NCBI GenBank assembly: GCA_958449275.1
Contig: CAUDHE010000015.1
Coordinates: forward strand, 1 to 34,995
DNA: 34,995 nt
Direction of reading: 5' to 3'
Source: an uncultured Alistipes sp.
GTDB lineage: Bacteria > Bacteroidota > Bacteroidia > Bacteroidales > Rikenellaceae
In this document: positions 34,819 to 34,995 of the stretch, piece by piece
How the letters are laid out: every line of letters begins with the position of its first letter
Position numbering within the stretch: the stretch's first letter is position 1
Made by a program: the position numbers and the translations under genes
Notes under the pieces: generated by a model
What the model was told of the DNA's origin: nothing
The model's input: the letters and a program-made list of their open reading frames with translations, nothing else
The model's database searches: none

Positions 34819-34995
34819 TCATATAATACTTGTTTCGGGTCGCCGCCTCTCGACCCGCATACCGATATTGACAAGTTCATTCAACGCCTCGCGGCGGAAA
34901 CTTTCGTGCTCAAGCATACAATCGATCTCGTATGCCTCCTCGTCGATCGAACGCGGCGATTCGCCTTTCATAAGACGAACCATATACTCGACCGC
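34819..34995 (-). CDS. C-terminal end of an unrecognised protein (runs off the window)
   Basis: Reading in from the window edge on the minus strand gives 58 residues, beginning AVEYMVRLMKGESPRSID and ending RRRPETSII before TGA (34819-34821). The codon use (GAG, ATC, CGC, many G/C third positions) resembles the real genes nearby. It is charged and helical-looking, with no motif that I recognise. Convergent with the relA-like gene. Confidence 0.5.
   Translation of the reverse strand, partial: AVEYMVRLMKGESPRSIDEEAYEIDCMLEHESFRREALNELVNIGMRVERRRPETSII

Overview
The window looks like a chromosomal segment of a GC-rich gut-type Bacteroidota, most plausibly Rikenellaceae/Alistipes-like. That placement is an inference. 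It rests on repeated matches to the Bacteroidota -7 promoter box TAnnTTTG just upstream of genes, an S46 dipeptidyl peptidase, a ResB-CcsA haem-lyase pair of the type found in Bacteroidota nrf operons, small PF13568-like beta-barrels, and a GH43 and a GH99-like enzyme. No mobile element, CRISPR array, tRNA or rRNA was seen; the region is mostly chromosomal housekeeping with one accessory-looking locus.

Layout. (1) 84-7836, plus strand: a tetrahaem NrfH/NapC-like cytochrome fused to a SUMF1-type domain, an exported Gfo/Idh/MocA oxidoreductase, a highly structured intergenic region ending in a terminator-like hairpin, a WbuC-type cupin, an exported TIM-barrel sugar isomerase/epimerase-like protein, ResB, CcsA and an exported GH43. 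The gene order resembles an nrf operon in which the nitrite reductase has been replaced by sugar-oxidation enzymes, and it is the most interesting region here. (2) 7843-9251: terminator, then der on the minus strand. (3) 9305-13525, plus: beta-barrel protein, phoH, pepD, diacylglycerol-kinase-like gene, strong terminator. (4) 13552-18628, minus: beta-barrel protein, a lipoprotein with an Arg/Asp-rich tail, and a compact alpha/beta hydrolase - membrane MurF-like - long-form D-Ala-D-Ala ligase operon. (5) 18697-20071, minus: rplY-pth.

(6) 20112-25340, plus: DPP7-like S46 peptidase with a strong terminator, then a GH99/WbsX-like lipoprotein followed by an organophosphate-type MFS transporter. 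(7) apt (minus) divergent from lipA-lipB-recJ (plus). (8) RNase P RNA 29597-29980 with its own terminator. (9) 30146-34703, plus: xseA-xseB, a zinc-ribbon methyltransferase, and a long RelA/SpoT homologue whose hydrolase motif is degraded. (10) 34819-34995, minus: the C-terminal end of an unrecognised gene that runs off the window.

In region 1, haem-lyase genes beside a membrane-anchored multihaem cytochrome and exported sugar-redox enzymes suggest a periplasmic pathway that oxidises a sugar or glycoside and passes electrons to the quinone pool, with the GH43 supplying or trimming substrate. This is inference from gene content and order only.
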